A DNA stretch of 64,000 nt from Geosiphon pyriformis (lineage: Eukaryota; Glomeromycota; Glomeromycetes; Archaeosporales; Geosiphonaceae), in contig JAAOMT010000525.1 in NCBI GenBank assembly GCA_016748015.1, forward strand, positions 173,363-237,362, read 5' to 3'. Position 1 is the stretch's first letter; the number at the start of each line of letters is the position of its first letter. Shown here one piece after another: positions 1 through 12,411 of this stretch. Below the pieces are notes generated by a model that saw only the letters and a program-made list of their open reading frames with translations, had not been told where the DNA came from and did not search any database. The position numbers and the translations under genes are program-made.

Positions 1-83
1 TTTTTTTTTTTTTTTTTTTTTTTTTTGAATTCGTTACACCACAGAAAAAGTTTGCACAATTTTTCAATAGCAAAGCAACTTAC

Positions 84-572
84 ATCCAAAAGATAGGTAA
101 GATCATCAACGAACTCTTTCTCTGTTCGTATAATCTCGAAAATAACTTCTTGTCGTTTAATCGTTTCAGAATCCAATTCTTTTTTTATTTCAGCTTGGAC
201 TTGTTCTGCCCAAAGAGGCACTTTAGCTTGAGGATTTGGCGGTGATGTAATGATAAAGTTTTGAGCCACCATACTGCCGGAACTCCAATTACGACGAATA
301 GGATTTTTTAAAAGCATATTGCTACTTTGGGTTTTTCGAAGTTTACCAAATCTGTTATTTTGGATCTGTGGAAAATTTGGGTGAGGTTCAACAGCAGATT
401 TAAAACTAGATTTTGAAGGTCTTCGTTGGGGACTACTTTGTTGTAAATGGGGTTGGTGGTGAATTGATTCATCAGGGATATTTATCGTATTACTGATCGA
501 TGGAGATGGGGATAATTTATTAGTTGAAGTAAAGAAAGGAAAAAAATCTGCCAGTAACTTGCTAAAACTCAT
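84..572 (-). CDS. RhoGEF (Dbl-homology) protein, first exon, partial
   Basis: A 163-codon open frame starts with ATG at 572-570 and ends at a splice donor (gtaagt, minus strand, 83-78); the rest of the gene lies left of the window. The first ~115 residues are Ser/Pro/Gln/Asn rich and look disordered. The last ~30 residues contain RQEVIFEIIRTEKEFVDDL, which matches the first conserved block (CR1) of Dbl-homology domains, where a Glu contacts the GTPase. Fungal proteins with this arrangement, such as yeast Rom2/Tus1, activate Rho1 in cell-wall integrity and polarised growth; assignment to that subfamily is inference, because the DH body, PH and CNH domains are not in view. Codon use is normal and no stop interrupts the frame. 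The leader upstream of the ATG is purine-rich with poly-T tracts. Confidence 0.82.
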
Positions 573-2070
573 CAGGATAGATTTTATAGGGCGAGCGGGG
601 GAGAGGGAAGTAAAAAAATTTTTTTTTTTGATAAGAGGGAACCAAAGAGAAAATTTTTTTCTATCAAACGAATCAATACTATTGGTTGTATTGACAGAAA
701 ACAGGAATGAAATGGAATAGGCTCAATAAAAAAAAAAAAAAAAAAGATTTTTAAATGGGTAGAAAATGTGCCAAGGGTTTTTATAGATGTTTTAAGTTGA
801 AACTTTTTTAAGCATTTGAAACTTTATCATGTGAGAAATTTATTGAAAATATGTGTATACGCTGCAGTTAGTATAGTTATTAAAAAATTTTAAAATTTCA
901 TTATTCTTTTGTAAATTTTTAACTTATTCTTACTGTCTAATAAGTTTGTTTCATTAAAACACATACCAGTCGTCGTCCAATATAAATTTGTGTCAATTTT
1001 ATTTATCTATAATTTTATATATGAAGAGTACCTATAGTTTTATATGAAGAGTACCTATAATTTTATATAAATGAAGAGTACCACAATTCTAAATGATTAA
1101 AAGTCACATGCAGCCGTTAACCAAAAAAAAAAGGACGAGTTCCTAGGAAATAGATACCAAGAGTAGATGACAATAATGGAGAAAACTTCCAAATTAAAAC
1201 ATTGAACTAAATCTTTTGAAGCAGGATCTACAGAAAATATGGGTTTCTAATTAGGTAATAGCGTCTATATAAAGAAATGTGATTAATTTCAGTATTTTGG
1301 TAAGTCAAAAATGCAATGGTGGTGTCATTATAATGAGTATTCATTGACATTAAAAGATTAATAGTGAATGAAAATAATAAAAATTCGGACAAAGAGACTT
1401 GCATATTATGGAAAACCCTAGAAGAAAAAGAATGCTTTGTTTGCATTATGTGAGTTGCCTCTCTCGGCTTGAAAGCTTTTTGATGAAAATACAACAATGT
1501 AGTGAAGATCCCTTAACATGATCCCTGCATGTTTATTCGTGCACCCAAAGTATTGGTATTATTATAGAAGTGATTTAATTATAAAGTCTATAGCTAGATC
1601 AACCTGATATAAATTCGATGGGTGAGTTCTAAAAGGTTTATGCGCATATGCAAAATCAAAAATCATCTTATCCACTTTTGAAGCGTGAAATGCATCAAAT
1701 GCATTGCCATCCCTACGAGAGGAGAGTCGGGATTAGTGGGGATGAATCAGAGAAAAAACGATTAATCATATTAATAATGATTAAAAGAATAAGAGGGAAT
1801 TTTTTGACGAAAGAAAAAAAATAGGATGATGGTTGGGAATATGAATTGACTGATCGAGTCAAGATTTTCATAGAAAATCAGGAATTAAAATTGTCTCTAA
1901 AAAATGAGTTTCTCGTTTGATGAAAAGAAATAGACGTCATTATGTTTGGTTGAAAAGTGATCTAGTGAGATTTCAACGCAACATTGCCATTAAAAAAATT
2001 TTTTCTTTTTTTTTTAAACGAGCTTTTTGTGATATATTGAGAGGGAAATATGGTTTAAATTTTCACAGTT
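573..2070. other. Intergenic, upstream of RhoGEF
   Basis: No supportable gene. Poly-A/T tracts lie near 615-630 and 729-745, plausibly in the RhoGEF promoter/leader. An 89-codon minus-strand frame at 1228-1497 has no recognisable motif and is treated as chance. About 1500-1990 is a little less AT-rich but has no convincing reading frame. Confidence 0.5.
1009..1082 (+). repeat. Short tandem repeat, ~25 bp x 3
   Basis: Three imperfect tandem copies of a unit ending in atgaagagtacct, each preceded by an AT-rich ataattttatat-like segment. Confidence 0.8.
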
Positions 2071-2104
<34 letters not shown>

Positions 2105-2167
2105 GAGAGAGATAGAGAGAGAGAGATAGAGAGAGAGAGATAGATAGATAGATAGAGAGAGAGAGAT

Positions 2168-2199
<32 letters not shown>
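2071..2199 (+). repeat. GA/GATA microsatellite
   Basis: About 129 bp of (GA)n interspersed with GATA units, purely purine plus T on the plus strand. Confidence 0.95.
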
Positions 2200-2459
2200 C
2201 TATTGATAAATAGGTTTTCTCAACTATTATAAAAAAATTGACAAATATTATTAAAATAAATTATGAGAAGCTATGAAAGGAAATTTTTAATAATTAAATC
2301 GTATAATGCTATTGAATCGTGTGATAAGTTTTGAAATATTTAAAACTGATCTTTGAATTGATAGTTTAGGCCGAATAATTTGTGTTCGAAAACAATGATG
2401 TAATTGGATTAAAGTGATATAAAGTCACGCATAGCATTAATAAGAAGTTACCCATTTTG

Positions 2460-2460
2460 A

Positions 2461-2509
<49 letters not shown>

Positions 2510-2530
2510 TATATTATATTATTTATTATT
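2460..2530 (+). repeat. ATT microsatellite
   Basis: Long run of (ATT)n degenerating to ATATT at its right end. Confidence 0.95.
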
Positions 2531-3315
2531 ATAGATTATGTAGCAACATCCAATTTTTTTTCCTCCGGATTAATGATGAATTTTAAATTCTCCTATCTAG
2601 GTTAAATTTATGATGCGAAATCTTTGATTGAAGAAATAAATTTAATTTGTCGTACAAGAAACCAAATTCAAAAATTTAGTTTCTTTTTAGTTTTATAAAG
2701 TTACGTGTCATATTCTATGTAGAAAACGATAAATAGATAAATCAACATTTGGAAATATTTATTTATCTTCCAAGAACTAAATTATTTTTGTTTTTAAGGT
2801 TTCTTTAATTTTTCCCGACGCCAAAAATTTATTACGGTATAAAATGTTTAATCTCTTTAATCTAAATGAAATGTCAATCCGTATTTGTTTTTTTTGAAAA
2901 TGAATCAAGACCTCTGTTTACCCAAACAATTAAGAAAAAAGTTCTTATGATAGCCAGATGAAATGATCTAATATTTGTAAATTTTGCCAACTCTTTCAGT
3001 AGATTTCCTTTTTGACAAATTGGTATTTTTATGCAATCTTCCAAAGATAACCAATTTCAGAACATATAAAATGGTTTTAACTCTTGAAATTTTTAAGACT
3101 TGGCTTTTTGGTAACAAAGTTATCTATCTCATGATACATGAATATATATTGAAATTAACACTAACCACAACAATGTAATTTTTTTGATATAAGAATAAAA
3201 GTCAAAAATAGTTTAAATTAGAGATTGGCCTTAAAGTACTCTTGAAATTAAAAAAAAAACAGTTTATGGGTTGTAAACATTTTGTGATAACGATTAGTGC
3301 TGCTGAATCTAGTTT

Positions 3316-3415
3316 ATCAATATCAATATCAATATCAATATAAATATAAATATAAATATACCTATATCTATATATCTATATATCAATATCAATATCAATA
3401 TCAATATCAATATAT
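3316..3415 (+). repeat. TATCAA-type hexanucleotide microsatellite
   Basis: Runs of (tatcaa)n flank an internal block of (tataaa)n and tatatc units. Confidence 0.92.
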
Positions 3416-3647
3416 ATTTATAAAAATATTTGTATTTCTTTTAAAAAAATTTCCATCTAAAATTTACCTAGCTGAGTTTGTTAATCCTAAATTTGATTGA
3501 TTGGATCTCTTTGGAAAAAAAATAAACTTAAATTACTTAGTTTTGGCGGTTTTCATATTGAGATGCAAACATTACTTGCATAAATTTTTGTATCTCATTT
3601 TTAGATTGAGTCACAACCTTTATTTTTATTTCTGAAAATGACCATTG

Positions 3648-3648
3648 A

Positions 3649-3687
<39 letters not shown>

Positions 3688-3688
3688 C
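3648..3688 (+). repeat. AAT microsatellite
   Basis: About 13 copies of aat/ata. The poly-Leu tract it would encode on the minus strand is an artefact of the repeat. Confidence 0.93.
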
Positions 3689-5849
3689 CTAATATATATT
3701 TTATTCTATTACAATAAGAACCTTTTTTTGTGTTTGATAAATTATTACACATTTGCATCCACCAACATAAAATACCGTAATCAAGGGATGTTCATTTGAA
3801 GCATAAATGGTATTTAGGTGATTGATTTATCTGCCTCATTTGTCAAATTGAAATGCACAAAATAAAATCAGTGATCTTTTTTGGAAATTTTTAAGAGTGC
3901 TGCTGATCCAAAAATTTTTTTTACTAAGGCTTAATACAAGAAATTCATATTTTTATTATTATATATCAATCAAATTTTGTAATGTGAAAAAATTTTTTTC
4001 ACAACGTTGTTTATGGATCTGAAATTTGATATTTTCTTGTACGACTCTGTATTTAACAAATTTGATGAACAAATGTATTTCATATAATAGAATCGGAAAA
4101 AATGCTTGTAAGGGGTGAGAGACATGCTTGCAATTGAGGGGGCAACATACCATAAAATTTTCTCCTTGATTTGCAAATGACCTAATAAAGTTATAACATA
4201 ATTGACAGTAAAATTTATGCTAAATAATCCCAAGCAATGATGTTATTAAAAAATCATGATAAATTGTTAACAGCAAGCAGCAGCAGTGATAGTTAATCAA
4301 AAAATTGTCCATCGTTTAAATATGGTCATAAAAATTTACTTGTGAGTCATTCAACAAATTATTAGCTAGCTCTGCAAAAATTTTTACTATTATTATTATT
4401 ATTATTATTATTATTTCAACCTGAATTTTTAATAATATTATTAATACAAAAATGATAAAGGTTTTTAAAAATAAAACTGACGGACTAGAACAGTCAGTCA
4501 TAAAAATGTATAGGGTCAAACAAAAAATTTGATTTTCAAAGCACTTGTATTTGAAACAATAAATTAATTGATTAAAAATTTGAAAGTTGAAACACTCGAA
4601 AATTCTTTCACTATGAAAATTTGTTACAAGTATAAGATTAGTGGGGAGGCAATAAATGTTTCAGATTCGAAGCACCAATAATAATAATAAAAATTTTAAT
4701 TAATATAATTCTAGTAATGTCAGGCCATTATGCCAAAAAAAACTCTTTGAAGCTTTGATTAAAATAAACTAATGGTAAGTAAGTAAAAAAGAAGTAAGTT
4801 TTCATTGCCGCAATATGAAGTTACACAAGACCCATGAAATAAGTACATGGGCTGGTGGTGATGGTGGGTAATGGTGGTAATTGTGTTAATGGTGGTGGTA
4901 TAGATGTGTGTTTCACAATAATGTGCAAATTAAACAGGCTTGCTGTTATACAAATCGAGAAATTCTAGAAATTTTAATGATATAAACTGTTTATCTTTTA
5001 TTCCCCTACCTTTTGTGCATGGTTTGAAAAGTGGACTGCAATTATGAAGCTTTAAAAAGTTTTTTAAAGCGAAATGGCAACCATCTACCTACTTTAGAAT
5101 AACCTGTATTGGTATATATCGAAATCAGTCAAAAAAAAAGAGAAACTATCGGAATATATCAAATTAAAAATTTTATACATACCAATTTCAAATCTTATTT
5201 TGTGAAAAAAAACGAAATCCATTTTGGGATTGTGTTTTGTGAACCTTTGCAACACTATAGCTCTTTTAGCCTAGCATTATTAAAAAGTATTCAAAAGTAC
5301 CACATCAAAAGTTTAATCTCAATTAGCCGATTATTATTTCTGTGTATGCCTTCTCAAACTTGAATAGAATTATTTTTTTTAAAAAAAAGTTTTTGTTCTT
5401 CTCTAAATTGATACATCATTGTTCGAACAATAAACGACAACTTGCAGATTTTTCCTTTCTAAATTGGCTATTGTCTTTTTTTTTTAGTTTCAATAGAATG
5501 TTGAAAATTTCTTTTATGATGCTAAGATTCAAGGTGAAACATTTTCAAAAGTCAAAAGGTATCTTGCATTGAAAAAAAAATTTGCAGACTTTTTTTCCCT
5601 TCAATAGCGAACAATTAGCCAAGCCAGCCAGCCACCTATTATGAACTTTTTTTTAACTCTTCTAAAAGTTTGAGAAACATGTGTCTTTCTCAAGTTATAC
5701 CATAAAAATCGAGTAAAAATAACGCCCTTTTGATCCATATAACAGAACTTTATTCTGGTGCAATGAAGATTAGTGGCTTAGAAATTCTTTGAAAAATAAG
5801 GTTGCCTCGTGATTGAGAAGCTTATGTACTTACGCCGTCTTTTGATTTG

Positions 5850-5981
5850 TTAATCGATAGTTGCATCAAGCCCGGGACCAATTGGAGTAATAGACAAAAG
5901 TTCCCGAATTTGCCCTAGTTTTTTTGCTTGTTTTCTAATCGAATTGTCTTCTCGTTTAGGTGTTAAATGTAGTATTTTTTT
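5850..5981 (-). CDS. Possible isolated terminal exon, unknown protein
   Basis: A short minus-strand open frame ends with TAA at 5852-5850. Its last ~20 codons read LLSITPIGPGLDATID, in a patch with clearly higher GC (it includes cccgggacc) than the surrounding DNA. The translation looks protein-like rather than AT-random. No partner exon was found. A second open frame over the same bases contains an ATG and runs into a good donor (gtaagt, minus strand, about 5834-5829), so the patch could instead be a first exon in that frame. I do not recognise the protein. Confidence 0.28.
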   Translation of the reverse strand, partial: KKILHLTPKREDNSIRKQAKKLGQIRELLSITPIGPGLDATID

Positions 5982-8252
5982 TTAGAGTTCAGATGTTAAA
6001 ATTATATTCACATTGAAAAGGAAAAATCAGTAAAATAAGGACGTGGCCAAACTTAAAAAGTTTTACATTTCATAAGAATCAAAATGAAAATCTAAAGCTG
6101 AACTGGAACTGGAACTGAAATTTGAATTGGAATTGGAACTAAAAATTTGTGAAAATTTAATATTCTAAACTGTAATTTATATTTAGAGTTGAAATTTCTT
6201 TTTGACATTCTGAAATTTCTTTTTTCTTTTTTATCCATAAAAAATCTTTTTGAGTTCTGAATTTATTGATTTAAAATTATAAGCTGTAAATTTTTTTGAA
6301 ATTTGTAACTCTCAATGCAATGAAAAAGATAACTTTAAATTTAGAGAAAGTGAATTGAAATTTTCAGTCACATAATTCAATAAATAATTAAATAAAATTT
6401 TCTGAAAAAACTATTTTTTTAACCAAAAAACTTCATGTCTAAATTATTGGTTTTAAAACTTCAAATGTCTAATTTTAAAAATAATAAAGTAATTTTTACC
6501 AGTCTAAAATTTGAATCATTCAAGAGATATAATAAAATTTGTAATAGATTATTATCAATATTTAAGAAAAGATTTTGTTCAAGTTTTGAAAACCTTTTTC
6601 TGATCTCAATTCTTTTCGCCCAAAAAAACCCTCCAAATCAAAAAAGAAGAATTTTCTACTGAATATAAATCAATCATTTTTGATCAAAAGTACCTAATTG
6701 AATCTCCATATTAATTTTAATCTCCGAATGCATTGGGAAAATTTTAAAACTTTATAAAACATATTAAAACTTAAAAATATATACTTGAAAGGTTAATAAT
6801 ATTTTGAAATTTTTTAATCAATAATATCATTTAAAATATTATGCAAGTAGGAATTAGACTTTTAGTATTCTACCTCTTTTATCAAGAAAAGAGTTCCTTA
6901 TATTTAAAATTAGAAATACATAATTTAGTAAATCTCTTTCAATGTAGAAGAAACTGAATGAATTTTAGCACATCAATAATAAGCTGTTCAATATATTAAT
7001 TTATGTTAGAATTTTACATTTAAAAGCTGAGCCTGCAATTGAACAAGTGTTTTACTCACAAGTGGATTGATTCAACAGATTTCTCCTTTTAAATTTTTTG
7101 CGTAAATATGACGACGATAAATCGACAAGAAATTCAAGTTAAAAATAACCAAATGAAAATTAATTCAGTTATTCCACCACCATTACAAGAGATAGAAATA
7201 AATGTAACAATCAATCAACATACAATTGATTGATGCACTGCCATTTTTTCTAGAAGAGGGTAATTTTCGATTACAGCAACAACAAACCACCACAATTGCG
7301 TTAAATACCACCTTTGCCGAGATTGCTGAAAATCTTTTCTTTAAGGCTATTTTTAAAATTTATATTCTAATTTTTAAAAAAATTCATAAAAATTGATACT
7401 TTTAGAAATATATTATTTCTCTTTTCGGTATAAAACTAATCATTTTAAGTTAATTCTATCTCTCATATTAATTCAAAACAAATTATATGATGGTTAGAAA
7501 TATTTCACCTAAAGCAATTTGCTTTCCGGGGCTAACAAAAAATATATTTTTCTTTATCAAAGACTGCCAATATTCTTTATAATAATTTAAGATTGCTGAT
7601 GATATCTTTATTTTTCACATGTATCTTGGAAAGTCGAAATGTTGGAGGTATGGCGCAGCATCCTTATTATTCCTATATGTTTTTTTCTATCAAAAAATTT
7701 AAATTTAAGAATTGTAAATTCAAAGTAGTCTAAGACGTTAAATCTCATATTAAAAGTCGAATATCTCAATCTTTTTATTTTTGAGATTGGCACTTGTTAA
7801 AACTTTGCCTTTATGAAAAAAAAAAATTTTTCAAGACTTTTTTCCAGTTTTTGATGATTAATATCTAATTAACAAAAAAATTAAAAAATGTAAAAATAGT
7901 TTATAAATATTAAATATTAAATATTTAATATAATTTATGTTTAATTGGTAAAATTTAAAGATAAATATATTTTTTAAATTTTTAATTATCACAAAAATTA
8001 CAATAGCTGTTTTTTTATATATTTAATAAAAAAGTTAAAAATTTGAATTAATAACTAAGTCAATAATTAATGCATTAATTAAATTAACTGAAAAATTAAA
8101 AAATAAGGGCTACATTAAATAATATAATAAAAGAGTATTAATTACTTAAATATGTTTTAACAATATAATATTTATTTGTTATATAATGCAATATTTAAAA
8201 GGTACTGTAAAATAACCAAAAAGAAAAACTGTTTAATTTTAAAACCTTATTG

Positions 8253-8283
<31 letters not shown>

Positions 8284-9340
8284 CATTTTAAAATTTTAAA
8301 TCTTGTTACTAATCGAAATTTAAAATCAAAAATAATATCAAGATATTTTACTTATTCTTATTATTACACCAAAATTTGTGAATTTAATAAAATTTGATAA
8401 AAATAAAAATAAATAATACCATTCGATTTTTTATATAAAAATTTTGATTTTTGATAATAAAAATAATTTTATTTTTATTTAAAATAAGTACATTTAACTA
8501 AAATAAACTTTTGAAGATGTAATATCTTGATTCTTATATTATTTAACCAATTTTCTATTTTCGTTCAATTTAATTAACAGTTAAAAAAAAATTGATAGAT
8601 TTCATATGTTTTAAAACTTCATTAATATATTAATTAAAAATTACAACTGCCAAAATTAATGAAGATTAAATTAATAAAAAGGAATAATTGTAGCAACAGA
8701 TATTCTTAAAAGCAAAAAATTTAGCAAAAATTTACTGACACAACAAATAAATTCAAGTTAAAAATTACAAGAAGCAAGAAATTTTGAAATTTATACGAAA
8801 TGTTAATAATTCAAATACTGTCACAGGGATTCAAATACCAACATAATAATCGAAACATTAAAACATTGAAATATTAAAATAGATTGGAAAAAAGAAATAA
8901 TGAGTATATTTTCATAATATAAACATTGATCTCTAAAAAAATTAGCGAAGGAAACTTCGTCAATGAAACATAATTTTGTGCTGTTCATTTGATTTTTGAA
9001 CTCAATTTTTCTAAATAATCAAAGACTAAAAGATGAAAAAATAGATATTTTAAATTAAATGGTGTTTCAAAATTGAAGAATATAACTTATTGATTGAACT
9101 TTCTAAATTCTATTAGTATATAAAACAAAAAATATTTTGAGAATCAATCTTGATTAAGTTGCATTCCAAAGTCGCTTCGAATTTGAAAATCTTCGTTGAT
9201 TAACATCTTTGAATCTGATAATTTTGCAGCCAATTTTAAAATAAATATATTTGATTATAAAAATTGAAAGTCTTGTAAGAAAAACATTGATTTAAATTTC
9301 CAAGAAAATTGTTAAATTCTTTTGTAAATATTAGCTCAAC
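5982..9340. other. Intergenic AT-rich stretch
   Basis: No supportable gene. It contains GAACTG-type hexamer repeats near 6100-6145, a (TA)n tract near 8252-8278 and a very AT-rich core (about 7860-8660). Small frames such as those near 6435 and 7608 show no domain signature. Confidence 0.5.
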
Positions 9341-10522
9341 TACACCAAGTGGACAAAAGTCACCAGACACTTTGCGTTTTTATTATTTTGAGGTAACATA
9401 AATGATAAAAATAAATACAAAAATTTATTATTGATTAAAAATAGTAAGGAATGTCCAAATAAAGATATATTTTTAAAGATCTGCACGAAAATTTGCGGGA
9501 ATTTAATGAATTCTCAAACATCCAAAATTCAAAGAAAAGAATTGACTGATTTTGAGTGTATAGAAATTATTTCTCTTTCAAAAAAGAATATTTTATATGT
9601 AAAATATCAGAAAAACATAATTCTCGCAAATTTAATATTCAAGATACACTTTCTCATTACAAACAAACTAATACTATTCAATATGCATCCAGAAGTGGTA
9701 GAGCTTTTTTAGTTAATAATAAAACTTCCAAACAATTACAAAAAATAGTCAAAAATGCACTAAAAATTACAGCCAAAGAGATAAAAGAAGAATTAATCTT
9801 AATTGATTCTAAAATGTCAACAAAAACAATCAGGAGGCCTTTACATCAAATGGGACTTTATTCTCAAAATGCAGCCAAGAAACCTTCATTAACCAAGATA
9901 CAACAAGAAAATTGACTTAACTGGTGTATTTTACATTCTAATTGAATTATAAAAGAATGGAATCAAGTTATTTGGGGTCATTAATCAAGATTTTGTCTCT
10001 TTCATGATGGACCTCAAAGAGTATAGAGAAAAGATGGAGAAAGATTCAATAAGGAAAATTTAATTCCAACTGTAAAGCATAGCAGAGTTAGAATTATGGT
10101 ATGGGAATGTTTGTGTGAAACTGGATAAGGTCCTTTGATTTTAGTGGAAGGCATATTAAATCGGTTTGGATATATTGAGCTTTTAGAAAAAAATTTATTA
10201 TCATGGATTGAATACATATTTTATCATCGATCTTATTTTTTTCAGCAAGACAATGCTCCAATCTATACTGCTCAAGATGTAAAAACATGGATGATAGAAA
10301 AAAACATCAATAACTCTCCAAATGACAGGCACAATCGCCCAATTTCAATAATTATGAATTATTATTATGATTTTCAATAAATTTCTCAAAATATTTTAAG
10401 TTGCAACTGAAAATACAATTTTTTAATTACGAAATGTTGCGCATTTTTTTTAAAATATTTTTTTTCATGGAGCTTTAACTTGTTAATTCCATTGTTTTAA
10501 GTTACGTGATTTGTCTTGGATT
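9341..10522 (+). mobile_element. Decayed Tc1/mariner DNA transposon
   Basis: The left end carries caccaagtggacaaaagtca (about 9344-9363). A degenerate inverted counterpart, gtgatttgtcttgg, occurs at about 10506-10519, so the element is about 1.18 kb, normal for Tc1/mariner. The interior is a broken transposase (separate entry). Exact ends and the TA duplication are uncertain because the right end is poorly preserved. Confidence 0.7.
9506..10378 (+). pseudogene. Tc1/mariner transposase remnant
   Basis: A cut-and-paste transposase of the DDE/D superfamily, no longer functional. An N-terminal helix-turn-helix region begins near 9506 (ELTDFECIEIISL), shifts frame near 9590, and continues through SKQLQKIVKNALKITAKEI and TIRRPLHQMGLYSQNAAKKP (about 9720-9880). 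The first catalytic block is recognisable as VIWGH followed by a stop and SRFCLF (about 9970-10005), where the usual Asp-Glu pair is lost. The second block, FFQQDNAPIYTAQ, retains its Asp (about 10241-10280). The DLNPIE-like third block is not recognisable. At least five in-frame stops lie between 9913 and 10125. Length and motif order fit a Tc1-type enzyme of about 290-340 residues. Confidence 0.85.
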
Positions 10523-10583
10523 TTCAATTGGATTAAGATTTAGACACTGTGCAAATTATAAAAAAATATAAAAGTCAATTATA

Positions 10584-11078
10584 TTACATAAACTTCTTTT
10601 TAGAAGCTTTTTTCGCAGAACGTTTATAAAGTTCCCAGTAAGATGGTCTATTGTTGTTACCATTGTTATTGCCCTTAAATCCTCCTCCTACATTGTTGTT
10701 TCCATTATTTTTACCATTCTGGCTGCCAATATTTCCATTACCGTTATTGTTTCCGTTTCCTCCGAAAGCACGCTTGTCCCAATCATTACCCAAAGAATTT
10801 TTATCCTCCTCACAACGTTTAAAAAGTCCCCAAGATACTCTATTGTTGTTACCATTGTTATTGCCGTTAGATGAGCTGAGATTGTTGTTGTCATTGTTAT
10901 TGCCGTTAAATCCTCTTCCTACATTGTAGTTTCCGTTATTGTTACCATTCTAGCTGCCAATTTTACCGTTACCATTATTGTTTCCGTTTCCTCCGAAATA
11001 ATACGTCTTCTCCCGCGGATCTCCGAGCACCAGGGTGCTGGCAAACAAAATGCTAAGGCAAATGCTAGTTTTTGACAT
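10584..11078 (-). pseudogene. Secreted Asn/Gly-repeat Lys-Arg precursor, copy 1 (one internal stop)
   Basis: Read from ATG 11078-11076 to TAA 10586-10584, the frame holds 164 codons with one internal TAG at 10952-10950; the paralogues have CAG (Gln) there. Residues 1-19 (MSKTSICLSILFASTLVLG) form a signal peptide. Two Asn/Gly-rich blocks follow, separated and ended by Lys-Arg sites (WGLFKR, DWDKR, YWELYKR), the usual cleavage signal of the Golgi protease Kex2. The C-terminus is a Lys-rich tail (SAKKASKKKFM). The stop is a single G:C-to-A:T change in an otherwise intact frame, so a recent null allele, suppression or a sequencing error are all possible. Function unknown; the architecture matches Kex2-processed repeat proteins of fungi. 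Confidence 0.72.
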
Positions 11079-11420
11079 TATTAATTCTTTGAGTGTAAAA
11101 GATTTAGAATGTTTAATTTTAGAGCTAGAAACTTTTAGTTTCTGAATTGATTGTAGAAGAAAGAGAAGCTTTTCTTCTTGATGAGATGGGTGAAAATTTA
11201 ACGGGAAAGCTTTGCTTTTATAAGAAATCGTTATGTTAGTTTATGATATGTTTTTTTAGAGAAGCAGTTTTGAAAACTGTGGCTTCCTTTCTTCAAAATC
11301 CACTTTCGTTAAATTTGACTTTTCATCACTTATTTGGGTAATTTTGTGAGAACTCATATAATAAGCCCACCTGTTTTTTCTCTAATAATAATAATGGAAC
11401 AAAATGATTGATTATCTAAA
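11079..11420 (-). promoter_or_regulatory. Conserved upstream module with TATA box, copy 1
   Basis: This stretch is nearly identical to the sequence upstream of the other two precursor genes (48139-48438 and 50308-50610). On the minus strand a TATAAAAG box lies at 11222-11215, about 137 nt before the ATG. Conservation across the three copies extends about 340 bp, suggesting whole-promoter duplication. Confidence 0.72.
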
Positions 11421-12411
11421 ATTTGAGATCCAAAAATAAAACATCGAAAAAATGGAAATTTCAAATGACTGATAAAAGGTTTTGCGATTATAAAAGTTGG
11501 GTTCATTGAAATATTAATTAACTACTATCATCTAATTATTATTACACATTTGTGAAAGAGAGAAAAGAACCCAAAAATTTTTCTTTCCAGTTTTATTGAT
11601 TGATAGATAACAAAATAATTTTTTTAAAAAATAGAGCAAGAAAATAGTAATACTGAATTAGTCGTTTGTCTTTTTTTGAATTCACATTTTCAATTTGGCG
11701 TGTTTTATGTCAATCATTCAAATAAATAATCAACTGCCTCAGAACCAGTTCTTGAAGCGATGAACGGGCTTGGCGAGATTTACCTTTAACAATATAACGG
11801 GGTAGAAAAAGGCGTTATATTTTGTTAATTAAGTAAAATAGCATTATGAGAAAGAAATGATTGAACCCTATGATATTTCAAAAAAAATACTTTTTTGAAA
11901 GAGTGGTTTGTCAAGCCGTCGTCCGTTTCTACGACGTTGCTCAGGTTCGGTTCCTACTAATATCACTGATGAGCACGAGACGAGAATTATTAGATGTAAA
12001 TACAGTGACAATACGTGAGTCATTGCAATGGATATTTATGCATATCAACACAGTAAAAAATATTAGTATCTTAGGACTACTTAATGGAGCCTTGACTTTC
12101 TCCTCAAGGTCATGCAGGAAATATTGACGTATTGCAATGGATCCCTACTTAATTACAAAAACAATTTTGCTGTAAGACATTTACATTGTACAATCAGTTT
12201 ATGAATATTGTTTAAAAACTAGATCAATTTTAACATTAATAAAAAATTGCCTTTATTTCAATAAAATGAGATGCATGCTTCTTCCCAAGTTTATAAATCA
12301 GAATAAAAACCGTATCAAAAATTTATTGATCTAAATGCTAATAAAATTTGAAGAATCTAAGAATCGACCTCTTAAGAATAATGAACCTCAAAAAACATTC
12401 AGGAACAACAT
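11421..12411. other. Intergenic, unassigned
   Basis: No firmly supported gene. A patch at about 11900-12135 has higher GC and an 88-codon plus-strand frame (11861-12127) with no domain I recognise. The motif ttgcaatggat occurs twice in it (about 12022 and 12132). It may be a decayed gene fragment. Confidence 0.4.

Larger units (their letters stand above)
2531..5849. other. Intergenic with microsatellites
   Basis: No supportable gene in about 3.3 kb. Short open frames here (for example near 2984, 3959, 4316, 5109 and 5342) have homopolymer-rich translations with no motif. A G-rich stretch of GGT/GGTGAT triplets lies at about 4850-4910. Confidence 0.5.

Noticed and set aside
1-26. Poly-T at the window start as a transposon tail
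   Set aside because: It lies inside the RhoGEF intron at the window edge; nothing LINE-like adjoins it, and a sequence-end artefact is possible.
2071-2199. Possible CRISPR-like or regulatory repeat array
   Set aside because: Simple GA/GATA microsatellite without spacers.
10651-10929. Plus-strand Leu/Pro-rich frames over the precursor genes (also 47504-47791, 49292-50416)
   Set aside because: Antisense shadows of the Asn/Gly repeats; Leu/Pro richness is the complement of Asn/Gly codons.
11966-11990. ctgatgagcacgagacgaga resembles the CUGAUGA core of a hammerhead ribozyme
   Set aside because: The required GAAA is absent (GAGA here), stem II does not form cleanly, and no suitable cleavage triplet with pairing stem I is found nearby.
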